Source: Liolophura sinensis
Lineage: Eukaryota > Mollusca > Polyplacophora > Chitonida > Chitonidae
Direction of reading: 5' to 3'
DNA length: 64,000 nt
Assembly (NCBI RefSeq): GCF_032854445.1
Contig: NC_088306.1
Coordinates: 1,058,501-1,122,500 of the forward strand
The number at the start of each line of letters is the position of its first letter. Within the stretch, counting starts at the first letter, position 1. This document shows, in pieces, positions 22,791 to 35,470 of the stretch. A model generated the notes under the pieces. It did no database searches, was not told the DNA's origin, and saw only the letters and a list, made by a program, of their open reading frames with translations. The position numbers and the translations under genes are program-made.

Positions 22791-24084
22791 GTCACAATTC
22801 TAAGTGTTAACTGTTAAAGCCATAACATTATCTTCTGATAAATGTGGTCATCATTCCGTTTTCATTTTTCAGGACAATAAATTAATCAATGCGATGAAGA
22901 CTTACATTTCCCTTCGCCAAGGATGGATTTGTGGAAATGTTCCCAGGGTGAATACCATTATACTAAGACAGTTGGGCAGTACTACGTGCCCATGTTACAC
23001 TGCACGTAACATTCTGACTAAAGTTTTTCTGCTTTGGTTAGAGCTTCGGTCTTGTAATTGAGAGATCGGAGTTCAATCTACAGGTAACTTGGGACAGGTG
23101 ATGGATTGTTGCTAAATGCTATATTTATGAAATGTGATGGCGGACAGCTTTATGGCAGAGGTGCCTGAAGAGCCAGGTATAAACCACAAACCTTCAGCAA
23201 GTCACTGACAAATTCTCCCAGGCATACACAGTTGCATGCCTTTTTTTTTTTTGTTTGGAAGACTTCAACCTGATCAACCTACATGTATACTAGATTTGCA
23301 CAAATGGCCCTGCAAAACAGATCAACCGCTTACTGACACCAAGGCCCCTTACACGCAGTCTGATTGAACTCTGCCTCATGTGCCTCCTTTTATAGTGTCG
23401 CACACCTGACCCGCTGAAGGGCTTCCAAGCTTCCTTGAAAATGATTAGGCCCATGCCTGATCAATATGCTTTGATTGTGACAAGTAACTTTAATAATCTG
23501 CATGGCATTTAGGTGAGGCAGCATGTTGTTCAAGTGAGGCAGCATAGTGTTTTAGTGAGTCAGCAGTATAAATATGCTGAGAAGTGCTCAGACCTTGACA
23601 CGTTATCCACTGGATACATTTTATAACCTATCTTTTTCACAAATGTACCCGAACACAAGACTTGCCTGCAGAATTACAAACTCATTTATCGGGATATTAT
23701 TTAACAGCTTGCTCAAGACTACATGTATATTGTAGAGTTGATAATCATACAGGACTGAGTGCTGTAATGGGTTAGGGTTCTTGAATGTGAGTTAATGTTT
23801 TGTGGTTAACCGAACACAGGGTTGGGTATGGGGGTTGCTGTGGCGAGTATTAACACAACAAGAATTGATGCGACTGAGGTGAGCTGATGATGTAAAATTT
23901 ATTAATAAGTATTAACTCCCTGTAGAAGCTAAAATACGGCCAAGAAATTTGTAAGTATGTAGCTGAACTGTGTAATGCTGATGGACAGTTAATGTTGTTT
24001 AAATGAGCATTTAGGCAGAAATAGTTGAGATAGTCCTATCGTGTTAAAGTAAACAAGCATTATGCGGTGCCAGAATTCCGTTAC
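22791..24084. other. Unique sequence
   Basis: Includes one short dispersed repeat copy and a minor three-fold GTGAGGCAGCA-type repeat at 23510-23565. No gene seen. Confidence 0.45.
23110..23226. mobile_element. Short dispersed repeat, family 3 copy B
   Basis: GATGGCGGACAGCTTTATGG, then ACCACAAACCTTCAGCAAGT and CACTGACAAATTCTCCCA; colinear with the copy near 9.7 kb. The boundaries are uncertain. Confidence 0.4.
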
Positions 24085-24253
24085 ATGATTTGAAATACAG
24101 TAAAGTGGTAAACATAATTTGAAATACATTGGTAAACAAGATTTGAAATAAGGTAAAGTGGTAAACATGATCTGAAATACAGTAAAATGGTAAACATCAT
24201 TTGAAATACAGTGAAGTGGTAAACATGATTTGAAATACAGTGAAGTGGTAAAG
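24085..24253. repeat. 29-bp tandem repeat, about 6 copies
   Basis: CATGATTTGAAATACAGTGA plus AGTGGTAAA repeats, with one shortened unit near 24115. Confidence 0.92.
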
Positions 24254-24421
24254 TACATGTAAGGAACATATTGTGTTTGTGTTACAGCTTGAACCGCCGT
24301 GTACAATATTGTGGATAAGGGTACAGAGAGAAATCAGACAGTGAGGCTGCGGCCATGTCCACAAGACTAACGATGTGTTCAGAATACATTGGATAGTGTT
24401 TGTTTCTGCTTCCACATATAC

Positions 24422-24598
24422 CACGTGAACATGGTGACCTGTACCTGTGGTCAGTATGTCACGTGAACATGGTGACCTGTACCCGTGGTCAGTATGTCAC
24501 GTGAACATGGTGACCTGTACCTGTGGTCAGTATGTCACGTGAACATGGTGACCTGTACCTGTGGTCAGTATGTCAAGTGAACATGGTGATCTGTACCT
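24422..24598. repeat. 38-bp tandem repeat carrying CACGTG E-boxes
   Basis: CACGTGAACATGGTGACCTG plus TACCTGTGGTCAGTATGT repeats about 4.6 times. CACGTG occurs at about 24422, 24459, 24497 and 24537, three of them as TCACGTGA; the fifth unit has mutated to CAAGTG. CACGTG is the bHLH-ZIP core (USF, Myc/Max, TFE). Confidence 0.92.
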
Positions 24599-24954
24599 GT
24601 GAAGCAGACAATGTGGGGGCTGCTATGATGCCTGGTGAACACTGTCCACAGGTTTGCCAGTGGGGACGACTCAGTGCCTCTGAGACGCCCTATTCTAAAA
24701 CAATCCACATGGGACAGATAGGGAAAATACATGAAATTGGAAATGAGATGGATTTCAAATTTTGGCTAAATCTATGTTTGTCAGTATGAACTCAATTGTA
24801 TATCCAGGCAAAAATGCTTACATGTAAGAATCAGCCATTTTCTCACAAATTTTGATGTCTGCCTTCACGATCTCATCTCAAGACAATCTCTGAGCTTCAG
24901 AAAATGTTTTATAACGCAATTTACCCTGTTTACCACTTTGGTACTTAACAACAT

Positions 24955-25358
24955 TTGACACTGACTTCAGCCAAACGTACATGTAAATCTGTCTCAAATT
25001 TGACAAAACTGACTTCAGCCAATTGTACATGTAACTGTAAATCTGTCTCAAATTTAACAACACTGACTTCAGTCAAATGCACATGTAAATCTGTCTCTAA
25101 TTTGACCACACTGTTTTCAGCCAAATGTACACATAAATCTGTCTCAAATTTGACAACACTGACTTCAGCCAACTGTACATGTAAATCTGTCTCTAATTTG
25201 ACAACACTGTTTTCAGCCAAATGTACACATAAATCTGTCTCAGATTTGACAACACTGACTTCAGCCAAATGCACATGTGAATCTGTCTCTAATATGACAA
25301 CACTGTTTTCAGCCAAATGTACACATAAATCTGTCTCAAATTTGACAACACTGACAAT
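24955..25358. repeat. 48-bp minisatellite with alternating 96-bp dimers
   Basis: Two monomer types alternate: ACTGACTTCAGCCAA...TGTACATGTAAATC and ACTGTTTTCAGCCAAATGTA...CACATAAATC, each followed by TGTCTCAAATTTGACAAC. There are about 8.5 monomers, and the 48-bp period keeps both strands open. Confidence 0.94.
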
Positions 25359-25837
25359 CACACTATCATACTTTCCCGCCGTCCCTTTTTCTATCCTTTC
25401 TTTTGTTTCGTGAGGTAATACGTTAAGGCTACTGAGGATGCACATACAAAGCCTCTGTAAAACGTCTGGAAGCAGATATTGGCCTACAAGAATTACCTCC
25501 CCTATTCTGACATCTTAGCTGTCAACTGTTTGGTGAAGAAAGGAAAACTGACTAAAATTTGCCGGAGTAAACCCACTGAACTTTGGCGAGCTGACAAACT
25601 TCCCCACAACAAATTATTCGAAGATAAACCGTCTTCCAACATTGTGCCGTCAACGGTTTATTGACACAGGGGCATCCCAACAATGAAAGACTGGGAATCT
25701 AGAAACTCACTGTCCATCTCCAGGACTGAAGATGCACCTTGTGTGCCCATAGTTTGGAATGTACAGTTTTACTGAACAACGTCCTGCTTCCCACTGTTCA
25801 CACATTGTGAACAAGTGCATGTCAGTCTGTTGTTAAT

Positions 25838-26088
25838 TGTACAAAGGTAAATAGCAGTTAACACAGGGCCACACCAGTTAAGTGTACAAAGGCAAATAGC
25901 AGTTGGCACAAGGCCACACCAGTTAACTGTACAAAGGCAAACGGCAGTTGACACAGGGCCACACCAGTTAGTTATACAAAAATAAATAGCAGTTGACACA
26001 GGGCCACACCAGTTAAGTGTACAAAGGCAAACAGCAGTTGACACAGGGCCACACCAGTTAACTGTACAAAGACAAACAGCAGTTGACA
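25838..26088. repeat. 45-bp minisatellite, about 5.5 copies
   Basis: GTTGACACAGGGCCACACCA followed by GTTAACTGTACAAAGGCAAA and CAGCA. Moderate divergence between units. Confidence 0.93.
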
Positions 26089-28329
26089 CAACCTCTGCAT
26101 ATGGTTCTTGTTAAAATTATGCTAGACTTAAAGTCAAAAGACACAAGCAAATTTGCAACAAAACCTGGGACTGGTTCAAATTTGTGCCACAAATGTTTCC
26201 ACACATTTTCTGCTTTACATCTGCAATCTCCCCATTTCAGAGCTTCTCAGGTATAAAGTACAAGACTCTAAGCAGTATGACTGATTCAAGCAAGTTCCAA
26301 TGAATTCCAACAATTTTCAACTATTTTGCTGTTAAATTTAATTTCTTTCAACTCATCAAAGAAACTGCTCTACACACGTTCACTTTCCAAACAAGGGAAA
26401 CAACTCCATCTACCATAAAAGCCTCATCAATTTGTCCTGGCAAGACACCCAGGTCCTGAGCATGTACACACCACCGCACTATGAAGGGGTAACATTTCAC
26501 AGAGTCAGCAGAAATACCTCCTCCTGTTTTCTGGTTGAATAAGCATCAAATAATAAACAAGAGTTGAAAACCATCTTTACACTGTGCATGTCGCTGAAGG
26601 TTTCAGACAGGAAGATATATCACCTGTTGCTAACTTTAGTATCAACATGCATTTGTACTTCATAAGCCCCGAGCAAAAGGATGAGCCAAGTTTTGTGTAA
26701 GATTGATAAACAAAATAATATGGCAAATGACCTTAAACTTCGCCCATTTGTAAGTAGCACCTGATTGTGATAGTTCCATTGATGTCAGAAAGGTGTTTTG
26801 TGGTTCGTTTGAAAGGTGAACTGTAGAATGATATCCCAATGGGAAAATGTTTCAGCACCAAAGGTAATAAAAGGGGACGAAGTGTTGCCCAAAATCCTCA
26901 AACTTTTCAAATATGAAAAAGCAATTTTCAGTGTAATTTGTGCACATTAAGTTTATTTTGGCAGCAAAACTACATTGGTTGGATTCGCCAATTTCAGGGC
27001 TTTACAAGAAGTGTAACTTTATCGGTCTACACAGAACAATGCCTTCAGGACATGCCTGAATAAACACCTCGCAAACATGCGAAAAGGTTGAAGAATTACA
27101 GTAGGTCATTTACTTTAGGCTAGCTTTCTCTGCGTGGATACAATGGTTTTCGGCTGAAGCCGACAAGATGGGAAGCACATCCTACCAACAACATCAGACG
27201 ATGTCGAGAATGAACTACAAATGAAACAACGATCACAAAAAAGTTATAAATCTTAGTGGACATTATAAAACAGTTTTTCACAAAACTGGGTTAAGAACAG
27301 CAGAATTAAAAAAAAAACAAATTGCTTATGTTTGTTTTCAGATTTTATCGCAATACTTTTTAAAATGACACATAAACAAAATGACCATTTTCACTAAAAT
27401 CCAGGTTGACATTTATCAATGTTTATCATTGGTTTCTGCCAATCTCAAACAAAGTTGTCCCTTATTTTGAATGCAAAACTCGATCCAAGTGGAGTTTGAA
27501 AAATTGTCTGACTAATGTATTAACTGATATTCCAAGGGTCGACATTTAATTTTTTCTTCCCCCTGTTGACATGGTGATGTTATTTTGCTCCCTGCTAGCG
27601 CTATTAAAATAATTTTTGGTACACACTTAACTTTAGGTGAAACACGACAGTTGTGATATGTGATATACTGAACTTTGGCACAAAAATATTTCGGAAATAA
27701 CCAGAAGTGTGACACACATGCTGCTTCGTACGTCTACCTTGGATGGTGTACTCATCCGTGCAGGCTCACAGGATTTGGAACGGGTTGAGGTTAGAGGGTT
27801 TTGCACGTTAGGTGAGCTACATCTATACACTGGCCACACTACTGTCTCACTTGTAGCTTCTAAACTAAGTATTTCAACAGCTAGCAGTCTCTCCAGTTTA
27901 TCACTGGCGTCTTCAAAAGCTTAGAAATCACAAATCTCTGGATATGACATGAATTGATACTGCGCTACATCCTCAGCGAACGCAACCAACGAGTCAATTA
28001 AGAGAGAACAACAGAACCAGGGAGGATTAACTTGGCGAGTCGGTCGTGTCGCAGCAACGGCTCACTGGGGCGAGGCTCAATAATACGTCAATAATTCCAA
28101 TTAGAAGCAGGAACCAGATGGTCGTCTGTGTTCTTGGCAGCCTGTGGTTTCCCAACGTTCTGGTGCAAGGTGCTGACCAGCAAGGAGCTCTGCAGACAGG
28201 CTATTGGCAGGTTGTTCCGCAAAGGTGATACTTGGTCGAATCGAAACAATGGTTCAATTTTGGACACGGTGTTGAAGACGGTATATGTATGTCTGCCTGA
28301 AGTGACAGCTCAAAGTGATGAGATTCAAC
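26089..28329. other. Unique sequence
   Basis: AT-rich to about 27700; 27930-28260 is GC-richer with short frames on both strands but no splice-supported exon. Nothing assigned. Confidence 0.45.
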
Positions 28330-28589
28330 TGTTCTAGCAGTCCGCAGGCACCAAATAATACATCTGATAGAGCTTGACGTGAGATTCAACTATTCTCAAC
28401 AGGCACCAAGTTATCCGTCTTACTTATGGGTATACACAAGCTCAAAACAAGAAACAGTGCTTCCATTTACCAGGCACCAATACATCCTACATAAGAATAT
28501 GCACAAGCTCTAACTGTTCTAGTACTCAACAGGCACCAAGAGTACAGTATACACGAGTACCAGCTTATACGTCTTACTGGAGAGTATAT

Positions 28590-29015
28590 ACAAGCTCAAA
28601 GTGAGATTCAACTATTCTAGCACTCCATCAATACGTCTTACTGGAGAGTCTATACAAGCTCAAAGTGAGATTCAACTATTCTAACACTCCATCAATACGT
28701 CTTACTGGAGAGTCTATACAAGCTCAAAGTGAGATTCAACTATTCTAACACTCCATCAATACGTCTTACTGGAGAGTATATACAAGCTCAAAGTGAGATT
28801 CAACTATTCTAGCATTCCATCAATACGTCTTACTGGAGAGTATATACAAGCTCAAAGTGAGATTCAACTATTCTAACACTCCATCAATACGTCTTACTGG
28901 AGAGTCTATACAAGCTCAAAGTGAGATTCAACTATTCTAACACTCCATCAATACGTCTTACTGGAGAGTATATACAAGCTCAAAGTGAGATTCAACTATT
29001 CTAACACTTGATCAA
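28590..29015. repeat. 64-bp minisatellite, about 6.5 copies
   Basis: ACTCCATCAATACGTCTTAC, TGGAGAGTCTATACAAGCTC and AAAGTGAGATTCAACTATTC make up the unit. Degenerate precursors with CAGGCACCAAG occupy 28330-28590, and CAGGCACCAA is also part of the next array. Confidence 0.93.
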
Positions 29016-29605
29016 TACGATAAATCTTACTTATACATTAAGAGTTTATAAAACCGGGCGCCGATTCCACAAAGCTATTTCTGACTTCAGTCAAATTTTT
29101 AATGAATGATGATTGGGGTTCAACGTCATACTTAACAATTTTTCAGTCACATGACAACAAGGAATCACGAGGTGGGTGTACATACATGTATACTGTGTTT
29201 TCTGGTGGCAGACAGAATCCATGCTGCCAAGTGCCGCTGCCACTGAAGTATCATGCAAAAAGCACCAGACATGACCCCGACCTAGTCACAATATTCTGAC
29301 ACTGGACCGACCAGTCCTGTTTCCTTACTCTAATCTCTCAGTGCTAAGCGCCATGCGAGGCAGCAACAAATACCATGTTTAAAGTCTTTGGTATGATCTC
29401 ACCCTGGTTCGGTGATGCTCTAGCCTGCTAAATTTTGAAGTACAATTTTAGAGCTCATTTTTGGGACCAAGAAATTTTCGTTTAGACCACCTCATAAATG
29501 TCATATGAAGATAAATTTATAAATATTTCAACACAAATAACCAAAATATAAGCACTGTGATGAAATTTTAAATTTTGACCTTATGGAATCTGCTCCAGTT
29601 TACTC

Positions 29606-31355
29606 ACAGACAAAGTCAGAAACCAGCATCTGACAGGCACCTACTGTCATAAAGTCAGAAACCAGCATCTGACAGGCACCAACTAGCATAAAGTCAGAAA
29701 CCAGCATCTGGCAGGCACCAACTGTCATAAAGTCAGGAACCAGCATCTGACAGGCACCAACTGTCATAAAGTCAGGAACCAGCATCTGTCAGGCACCAAC
29801 TGTCATAAAGTCACAAACCAGCATCTGACAGGCACCAACTAGCATAAAGTCACAAACCAGCATCTGACAGGCACCAACTGTCATAAAGTCAGGAACCAGC
29901 ACCTGACAGGCACCAACTGTTATAAAGTCAGAAACCAGCATCTGACAGGCACCAACTGTCATAAAGTCAGGAACCAACATCTGACAGGCACCTACTGTCA
30001 GTCAGAAACCAGCATCTGACAGGCACCAACTGTCATAAAGTCAGAAACCAACATCTGACAGGCACCAACTGTCATAAAGTCACAAACCAGCATCTGACTG
30101 GCACCAACTGTCATAAAGTCACAAACCAGCATCTGACAGGCACCAACTGTCATAAAGTCAGGAACCAGCATCTGACAGGCACCTACTGTCAGTCAGAAAC
30201 CAGCATCTGACAGGCACCAACTGTCATAAAGTCACAAACCAGCATTTGACAGGCACCAACTGTCATAAAGTCAGAAACCAGCATGTGACAGGCACCAACT
30301 GTCATAAAGTCACAAACCAGCATCTGACAGGCACCAACTGTCATAAAGTCACAAACCAACATCTGACAGGCACCAACTGTCATAAAGGCAGGAACCAGCA
30401 TCTGACAGGCACCAACTGTCATAAAGTCAGAAACCAGCATCTGACAGGCACCAACTGTCATAAAGTCAGAAACCAACATCTGACAGGCACCAACTGTAAT
30501 AAAGTCAGAAACCAGCATCTGACAGGCACCTACTGTCATAAAGTCAGAAACCAACATCTGACAGGCACCAACTGTAATAAAGTCAGAAACCAGCATCTGA
30601 CAGGCACCAACTGTCATAAAGTCAGGAACCAGCATCTGACAGGCACCAACTGTCATAAAGTCATAAACCAGTGTCTGACAGGCACCTACTGTCATAAAGT
30701 CAGAAACCAACATCTGACAGGCACCAACTGTAATAAAGTCAGAAACCAGCATCTGACAGGCACCAACTGTCATAAAGTCAGGAACCAGCATCTGACAGAC
30801 ACCAACTGTCAGTCAGAAACCAGCATCTGACAGGCACCAACTGTCATAAAGTCACAAACCAGCATCTGACAGGCACCAACTAGCATAAAGTCAGGAACCA
30901 GCATCTGACAGGCACCTACTGTCAGTCACAAACCAGCATCTGACAGGCACCTACTGTCATAAAGTCAGGAACCAGCATCTGACAGGCACCAACTGTAATA
31001 AAGTCAGAAACCAGCATCTGACAGGCACCAACTGTTATAAAGTCAGGAACCAGCATCTGACAGGCACCTACTGTAAGTCAGAAACCAGCATCTGACAGGC
31101 ACCTACTGTCATAAAGTCAGAAACCAACATCTGACAGGCACCAACTGTAATAAAGTCACAAACCAGCATCTGACAGGCACCAACTGTCATAAAGTCAGGA
31201 ACCAGCATCTGACAGACACCAACTGTCAGTCAGAAACCAGCATCTGACAGGCACCTACTGTCATAAAGTCAGAAACCAGCATCTGACAGGCACCAACTGT
31301 AATAAAGTCAGAAACCAGCATCTGACAGGCACCAACTGTCATAAAGTCAGGAACT
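29606..31355. repeat. 39-bp minisatellite, about 45 copies
   Basis: The unit is AAAGTCAGAAACCAGCATCT and GACAGGCACCAACTGTCAT. Variants are intermixed (AGGAACC, ACAAACC, CAACTAGCAT, CAACTGTAAT). A recurring deletion of about 6 bp (CTGTCAGTCAGAAACC) breaks the otherwise open frame. There are no unique spacers, so it is not a CRISPR array. Confidence 0.97.
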
Positions 31356-31661
31356 ATTACAGTTTCTGATACGGACAAAAACACCTGAATATCTTTAACT
31401 GAAGAGGTGATACAAACTCTTTAAATATAAACTGATTCAATTTCTGACAGACAAGGTGATTTGCCTCAGCTAAGAGGAAGTTCAATTGTTTAAACATTCA
31501 GCAGGCATTAAGTAATACCTATCTAACAAGTTGATGCAGGAGACATGACAGGCTTGACAGGAGGAACTCTTCGGTTCTTGATAAACACAAAGTGTATATT
31601 TTCATACTTACATGTACATTTAAGAGGTGGTGCAAGCTTGAAATGACAAACTGTTTACAGT

Positions 31662-32425
31662 CTTTATACTTAGAGCTGATACAAGCTTGAATTGGGAAAC
31701 TGTTTAGTTTTTGACAAACACAAAGTGTATATCTTCACACTTAAGAGCTGATACAAGCTTGAATTGGGAAACTGTTTAGTTTTTGACACACACAAAGTGT
31801 ATATCTTCACACTTAAGAGCTGATGCAAGCTTGAATCGAGAAACTGTTTAGTTTTTGACAAACACAAAGTGTATATCTTCACACTTAAGATCTGATACAA
31901 GCTTGAATTGAGAAACTTTAGTTTTTGACACAAACAAAGTGTATATCTTCACACTTAAGAGCTGATACAAGCTTGAATTGAGAAACTGTTTAGTTTTTGA
32001 CAAATGCAAAGTGTATATCTTCACACTTAAGAGCTGATACAAGCTTGAATTGGGAAACTGTTTAGTTTTTGACACACACAAAGTGTATATCTTCACACTT
32101 AAGAGCTGATACAAGCTTGAATTGAGAAACTGTTTAGTTTTTGACAAACACAAAGTGTATATCTTCACACTTAAGATCTGATACAAGCTTGAATTCAGAA
32201 ACTTTAGTTTTTGACACAAACAAAGTGTATATCTTCACACTTAAGAGCTGATACAAGCTTGAATTGAGAAACTGTTTAGTTTTTGACAAATGCAAAGTGT
32301 ATATCTTCACACTTAAGAGCTGATATAAGCCTGAATTGGGAAACTGTTTAGTTTTTGACAAACACAAAGTGTATATCTTCACACTTAAGAGCTGATACAA
32401 GCTTGAATTGAGAAACTGTTTAGAT
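31662..32425. repeat. 71-bp minisatellite, about 11 copies
   Basis: The unit includes AAGTGTATATCTTCACACTT, AAGAGCTGATACAAGCTTGA and TTTAGTTTTTGACAAACAC. A four-base deletion (GAAACTTTAG for GAAACTGTTTAG) recurs near 31914 and 32203, suggesting a higher-order block of about 290 bp. Confidence 0.95.
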
Positions 32426-34144
32426 TCCAAGAGAGAAGACACAGATGTCTGTGTTGATGCATTAATCTTGAATTCTCCACAAGACAAAAGTCTGCCGGCC
32501 CCTTACTACTGCTGGCACTTACTCACTTGGACATAGCACTAATTTAGTATGTGTCAGGGCAGGCCAAACCAGACATTGTTTAATTAAATCAGCTTACACC
32601 TTGATGACCATCAATTAATTACCACGTTTAATTCCAGAAGTCCCAGACAACTTCATCCCATCCTACCTATATGTACAAACGTGTGTATACATGTATCAAA
32701 GAGAAGTTCACAGTTTTTCTTCCAAAAATATATTTTCCAAACATATGCTCTGCTAGGTTATTACTAAAGGACAATATCACTAGGCTATACATAAGAATAT
32801 GTTTGTTGGCTGATAACCCAACAGACCACCCCAAAAAAAGGTGCGACTATAAAGTTTCTATTGGCTTTTTCATCGCATATCTCTTTCTTTTTTCTCTGAA
32901 TATTAATTTCTTAGTAATCTTCCATTTCTTTCATTAACCAATATAAAAAAGCACAATTCTTTACCTACCAACCCCTGTTACCTGATAGTGTTGGGATACC
33001 TTCAACAATGAATTTTTGAATGATGGCCCAACATACAATTTCTCAAACAAAAACTGTGAACCACTGACATACTTTAACCACAGCAACAAAGACAGCATCA
33101 ATCTTCCTTAGTCCGTACAGCCTAAGCACTGGGGCAATGATAATCTCACTGTCCACCAAAACTAACTCCGCACCATTTACCTAAATAGGTTAGCACATGA
33201 TCGCCGCAAGATAATGTTTCAATTTTCCACAAGGGACAAAGATAACTGATATATTTGTCGGCTACACGCTGTTTAATCGCCCCCGGAACACCAGAGTCCT
33301 GCTTTAGCATTGCCGCCCTAAACGTAGCAATAACACTCTTGATGGTATTGTAGTGCTCCGGATAGCTCTCCGCCAGACGGCCCAGGCTCTTCAGACCCTC
33401 TTGAGACTTCAACACCGCAAGTTTATAAACAACGGACACGTCCAGGGGATACTGTGACGGTATTAGGGCTCATGCCTATCAATAACTGATAACCTCTTCT
33501 CCTTATATGTACATGGTCACCATTACCCGACAATCGTTAAAGTAAAGCGTTTCCACGAACATTCCCGAACTCCAGTACCTGTGTGATCAAACTTTGGTGA
33601 GACCATCAATGTAAACGTCTGGTCCTGGTCAGGACTATGTTCAGAATAACCAACTCTGAAGTGAACATTAATGAGGTAAGAAAGTCAGTGCCATTTTAAA
33701 CACCATACAGCACCTAAAGCTATTTTATTTATTTTTTTTTCTTATTTTTGGTGTGCCAAAAATCATTTAATAATCATTTAAAATAATTTAAGTATCATTT
33801 TCATAAGAAAATCCCTTATCTGTCTATGTTACATTTTGAAAAGCATGATTTTCGGTAAAATCATAAAAATCATCATTCGTTTATAGAATCATTCTAATAA
33901 GTTTCAATGGATTTTTAGTTGTTCACAATAATTCATAATAAAAGTACCATGATCCCAAAAACCCATCTTACAAAATAAATTCATCTGTGGAGTATCTTGG
34001 TAGAAAAGTGAAATGAAAAAATAATTTTAAGTATCAAACATTCTGGACACAGTTTTCTGTTACCTGTTAATTTGAGCCACGCAATATGTTAGACTTCATG
34101 TACACTGTAAGGTGTTCCTTGGCAAGTAGCTAGCTCTGCACCAC
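32426..34144. other. Unique sequence around the 33.2-kb candidate exon
   Basis: Apart from the candidate exon, AT-rich. 33720-34080 is especially rich in AATCAT/ATGATT words. No other gene seen. Confidence 0.45.
33181..33451 (-). CDS. Candidate exon of an unrecognised gene (minus strand)
   Basis: I do not recognise the family. A minus-strand frame of 90 codons plus one base lies between an acceptor-like GTCACAG (33452-33454 is its CAG) and a donor TTTAG before GTAAAT. The codons are richer in G and C at third positions than the AT-rich surroundings, and the residues look globular and helical: YPLDVSVVYKLAVLKSQEG, then LKSLGRLAESYPEHYNTIKS, VIATFRAAML, and IKQRVADKYISYLCPLWK. The frame stays open from 33469 to 33146. 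The acceptor has a poor pyrimidine tract, which weakens the exon model. It shares CASK's strand, but its phase does not fit CASK exon 1, which must end two bases into a Lys codon. It may be an exon of another gene, a retro-copy fragment, or a transposon relic. Confidence 0.4.
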
Positions 34145-34622
34145 CTCACCACAAGCAAGCTCCTAGCTCAATCGCCAGCTCATCACAAACTCACCACGAG
34201 CAAGCTCCTGGCTCACAACAAGCTCATCACAAACTCACCACAAGCAAGCTCCTAGATCACCACCAGCCAATCACAAACTCACCACAAGCAAGCACCCAGC
34301 TTGATCACCACCAGCCCATCACAAACTCACCACAAGCAAGCTTCTAGCTCGATCACCACCAGCCCATCACAAACTCACCACAAGCAAGCTCCTAAATCAC
34401 CACCAACCCATCACAAACTCACCACAAGCAAGCTTCTAGCTCAATGACCAGAAGCCAATCACAAACTCACCACAAGCAAGCTTCTAGCTCGATCACCACC
34501 AGCCCATCACAAACTCACCACAACCAAGCTCCTAGCTCGATGACCAGAAGCCAATCACAAACTCACCACAAGCAAGCTCCTAGCTCGATGACCAGTTCAC
34601 CACAACTTCACCACCAGCTAGT
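34145..34622. repeat. 42-51-bp minisatellite rich in CACCA/AGCTC
   Basis: Units are built on CACAAACTCACCACAAGCAA and GCTCCTAGCTCGATCACCAC. Length varies between units and the array ends in a looser ACCAGCTAGTAACAAGCTCA tract. Confidence 0.9.
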
Positions 34623-34699
34623 AACAAGCTCAACACCAGCACATTTGTAGCCGTGAAAACAAGTCGTTTGTAAATGACACACATCCATAGTTCACCAAT

Positions 34700-35145
34700 T
34701 GCTTGATACTATATGCTGGGCATGTGTGGTGTGGTATTTATCTAGCTCACCAACTCCTTGATACTTTATGCTGAGCATGTGTGGTGTGCTGTGGTATTTA
34801 TCTAGCTCACCAACTCCTTGATACTATATGCTGAGCATGTGTGGTGTGGTATTTATCTAGCTCACCAACTCCTTGATACTTTATGCTGAGCATGTGTGGT
34901 GTGCTGTGGTATTTATCTAGCTCACCAACTCCTTGATACTATATGCTGAGCATGTGTGGTGTGGTATTTATCTAGCTCACCAACTCCTTGACACTTTATG
35001 CTGAGCATGTGTGGTGTGCTGTGGTATTTATCTACCTCACCAACTGCTTGATACTTCATGCTGAGCATGTGTGGTGTGGTGTGGTATTTATCTCGCTCAC
35101 CAATTGCTCGATACTTTATGCTGAGCATGTGTGGTGTGGTATTTT
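34700..35145. repeat. 55/61-bp alternating minisatellite
   Basis: The core is ATCTAGCTCACCAACTCCTT, GATACTATATGCTGAGCATG and TGTGGTGTGGTATTT. Every other unit carries an extra GTGCTG, giving a dimer of about 116 bp. Confidence 0.93.
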
Positions 35146-35324
35146 ACATTATACTGCACACCTTATAACTAGCATCAAAAATAAAGCTGAATTCCTTGTT
35201 AAGGTAATTAGGTTTACATGATGTTACTAGTGTATTCCCTCCAGCTACTACATGTACATGTTCGTTGGAAAGGGATATAAAGGCGGGAAAAATGCAATAA
35301 ACTGTAAGAATAAAACAAAAACAA

Positions 35325-35470
35325 GATGACCACAACTGTATCTGTAACATGCTGACGACCACAGCTATATCTGTAACATGTACGATGACCACAGCTGTAT
35401 CTGTAACACGCTGATGACCACAGCTTTATCTGTAGCATGCTGCTGACCACAGCTGTATCTGTAACATGCT
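35325..35470. repeat. About 30-bp tandem repeat, 5 copies
   Basis: TGACCACAGCTGTATCTGTA plus ACATGCTGA, with indels. Each unit has a CAGCTG or near-CAGCTG E-box-like core. Confidence 0.9.

Noticed and set aside
30189-30830. About 200-codon frames of 13-residue repeats on both strands
   Set aside because: Product of the 39-bp unit; frames end at shortened units.
29606-31355. CRISPR-like array
   Set aside because: Units are contiguous with no unique spacers and the genome is eukaryotic; it is a minisatellite.
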